The translations under genes and the position numbers were made by a program. A stretch of 6,764 nucleotides of DNA from an uncultured Anaerolineaceae bacterium (lineage in GTDB: Bacteria; Chloroflexota; Anaerolineae; Anaerolineales; Anaerolineaceae): NCBI GenBank assembly GCA_937894825.1, contig CALCQT010000034.1, forward strand, positions 1 through 6,764, written 5' to 3'. A model generated the notes under the pieces. That model did no database searches, was not told the DNA's origin, and saw only the letters and a list, made by a program, of their open reading frames with translations. This document shows positions 5,614 through 6,764 of the stretch, piece after piece (within the stretch, counting starts at the first letter, position 1; every line of letters starts with the position of its first letter).

Positions 5614-6764
5614 ATGTTTTCGAGAACAAATCGATTATTCTGGGTGTGACCGGGTCCATTGCGGCCTACAAAGCCGCGGAAATCGCTTCGCGCCTGAAAA
5701 AAGCCGGCGCAAAGGTGCATGCTGTTTTGACGCCCGGCGCGGAGAAATTCATCACACCCCTGACTTTTCAGTCCGTGATAGGTGGGAAAGCATATGTGGA
5801 TCAGGATCTTTGGGTGGGGGACACCCACGTGACACATATCGGGCTGGGTCACAACGCCGATTTCGCTGTGATAGCGCCTGCCTCGGCGGATTTTATGGCG
5901 AAACTGGCGCATGGCTTCGGCGACAGTCTGCTGGCGGTGGCGATTCTGGCCAGTCATTGCCCGCTGCTGCTGGCGCCGGCCATGGATGGTGATATGTATG
6001 ACCATGCTGCGACCCAGACGAATCTGCGGGTTTTACAGGAGCGGGGTGTGCATTTTATCGGGCCGGCTGCCGGACATTTGGCTTCGGGACTGACGGGTGT
6101 TGGGCGGATGACCGAACCGGTGGATATTTTCAATCACATGCGCTATTTGCTTTCGCGCGGCGGCAGCCTTCAGGGAAAACGGATTCTGGTGACTGCGGGC
6201 GGAACGAGGGAGGCGATCGATCCGGTCCGGATGATCACAAACCGTTCTTCCGGCAAGCAGGGGTATGCGATCGCACAGGCGGCGCTGGACGCGGGTGCGG
6301 AGGTGACATTGATTTCTACACCGACGGCTTTGGATGTGCCCGCCGGCTGCAGCCCGGTTGCGGTTGAATCGGCCGTGGAAATGCTGGAAGCGGTACTGGC
6401 GCATCTGCCCGAAGCGGATGGACTGATCATGTGCGCGGCGGTGGCGGATTTTCGTCCACAGGAAAGTGCGGCGCAAAAAATCAAGAAAACAGGTGAGGTG
6501 CAACAGCTGACACTGGCTCCAACGAAAGACATTTTGGCCGAGGTCGCGCGTTTTCGGCCCACGTTGCCGAAACTGAAAGCGGTGATCGGTTTTGCCGCCG
6601 AAAGTCAGGACCTACTGCAGAATGCGAAGGGAAAGCTGACGCGGAAAAAGCTGGATATGATTGTCGCCAACGATATTTCCGCCAATGACAGCGGTTTCGG
6701 TGTGGATCAAAATCGGGCGGTCTTTCTCTATGCCGATGGCAGGGAGCAGGAAATACCGTTGATG
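5610..6764 (+). CDS. coaBC: Bifunctional phosphopantothenoylcysteine decarboxylase/synthetase CoaBC (Dfp), 3'-truncated
   Basis: CoaB joins 4'-phosphopantothenate and cysteine using CTP; CoaC, an FMN enzyme, decarboxylates the product to 4'-phosphopantetheine. From the ATG at 5610 the frame stays open for 385 codons to the window edge; family length is about 400, so only the last few residues are missing. The N-terminal CoaC domain (1 to about 180) shows GVTGSIAAYK (12-21), catalytic His76 in THIGL, APASADFMAKLAHG (89-102), PAMDGDMY (123-130) and HLASGLTGVGRM (156-167). The C-terminal CoaB domain shows VTAGGTREAIDPVR (194-207), NRSSGKQG (211-218), AAVADFRP (276-283), KIKK (290-293), GFAAES (327-332) and KKLDMIVAND (346-355). 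Two CoaC positions are unusual: Asp126 replaces the Asn of PxMN, and Ser159 replaces the flap Cys of ACG (E. coli Asn125 and Cys158). CoaB residues look intact. The start overlaps the coaX stop by four bases, implying translational coupling. Confidence 0.95.
   Translation, partial: MNVFENKSIILGVTGSIAAYKAAEIASRLKKAGAKVHAVLTPGAEKFITPLTFQSVIGGKAYVDQDLWVGDTHVTHIGLGHNADFAVIAPASADFMAKLAHGFGDSLLAVAILASHCPLLLAPAMDGDMYDHAATQTNLRVLQERGVHFIGPAAGHLASGLTGVGRMTEPVDIFNHMRYLLSRGGSLQGKRILVTAGGTREAIDPVRMITNRSSGKQGYAIAQAALDAGAEVTLISTPTALDVPAGCSPVAVESAVEMLEAVLAHLPEADGLIMCAAVADFRPQESAAQKIKKTGEVQQLTLAPTKDILAEVARFRPTLPKLKAVIGFAAESQDLLQNAKGKLTRKKLDMIVANDISANDSGFGVDQNRAVFLYADGREQEIPLM

Noticed and set aside
5427..6005. 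A 192-codon open frame on the - strand across coaX and coaBC
   Set aside because: It is antisense to two well-identified genes and crosses their junction; its composition is that of a shadow frame.

Overview
The window is chromosomal DNA, moderately GC-rich by eye, from an anaerobic bacterium. Gene content suggests Chloroflexota of the class Anaerolineae: a type III pantothenate kinase, CoaBC, a divergent M24 peptidase, TsaD and a nitrogenase-like gene pair. This taxonomic guess is from memory of protein style only and is moderate to low in confidence. I see no tRNA, rRNA, CRISPR array, insertion sequence or phage gene.

Left part (1-1814, + strand): the end of one nitrogenase component-1-like gene (5' end outside the window) overlaps the start of a second, complete one by 20 bases. 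Together they look like the two core subunits of a nitrogenase-like reductase of unknown substrate. By eye the complete subunit lacks the usual P-cluster cysteine pattern, and the partial one lacks the cofactor histidine of NifD. This is the most likely place in the window for an undescribed system.

Middle (1824-4556, - strand): a three-gene unit reads leftwards: a small four-helix membrane protein, an M24 metallopeptidase-fold protein (Xaa-Pro aminopeptidase/prolidase type) and tsaD, the catalytic subunit of the tRNA t6A37 synthase. Gaps are 23 and 13 bases. tsaD converges on the nitrogenase-like pair with only 9 bases between stop codons.

Right part (4557-6764): a 292-base divergent control region, then coaX (type III pantothenate kinase) and coaBC on the + strand. 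coaX and coaBC overlap at ATGA, and coaBC runs off the window after 385 codons. They cover the first three steps from pantothenate to 4'-phosphopantetheine in CoA synthesis. The control region holds a good sigma-70-type promoter for coaX, a perfect 9+9 inverted repeat overlapping its -35 box, and a leader of about 147 bases with a stable hairpin. The inverted repeat also touches a weak -35 for the leftward operon, so it could control both directions. The CoaC domain of CoaBC has Asp and Ser where E. coli Dfp has its active-site Asn125 and Cys158.
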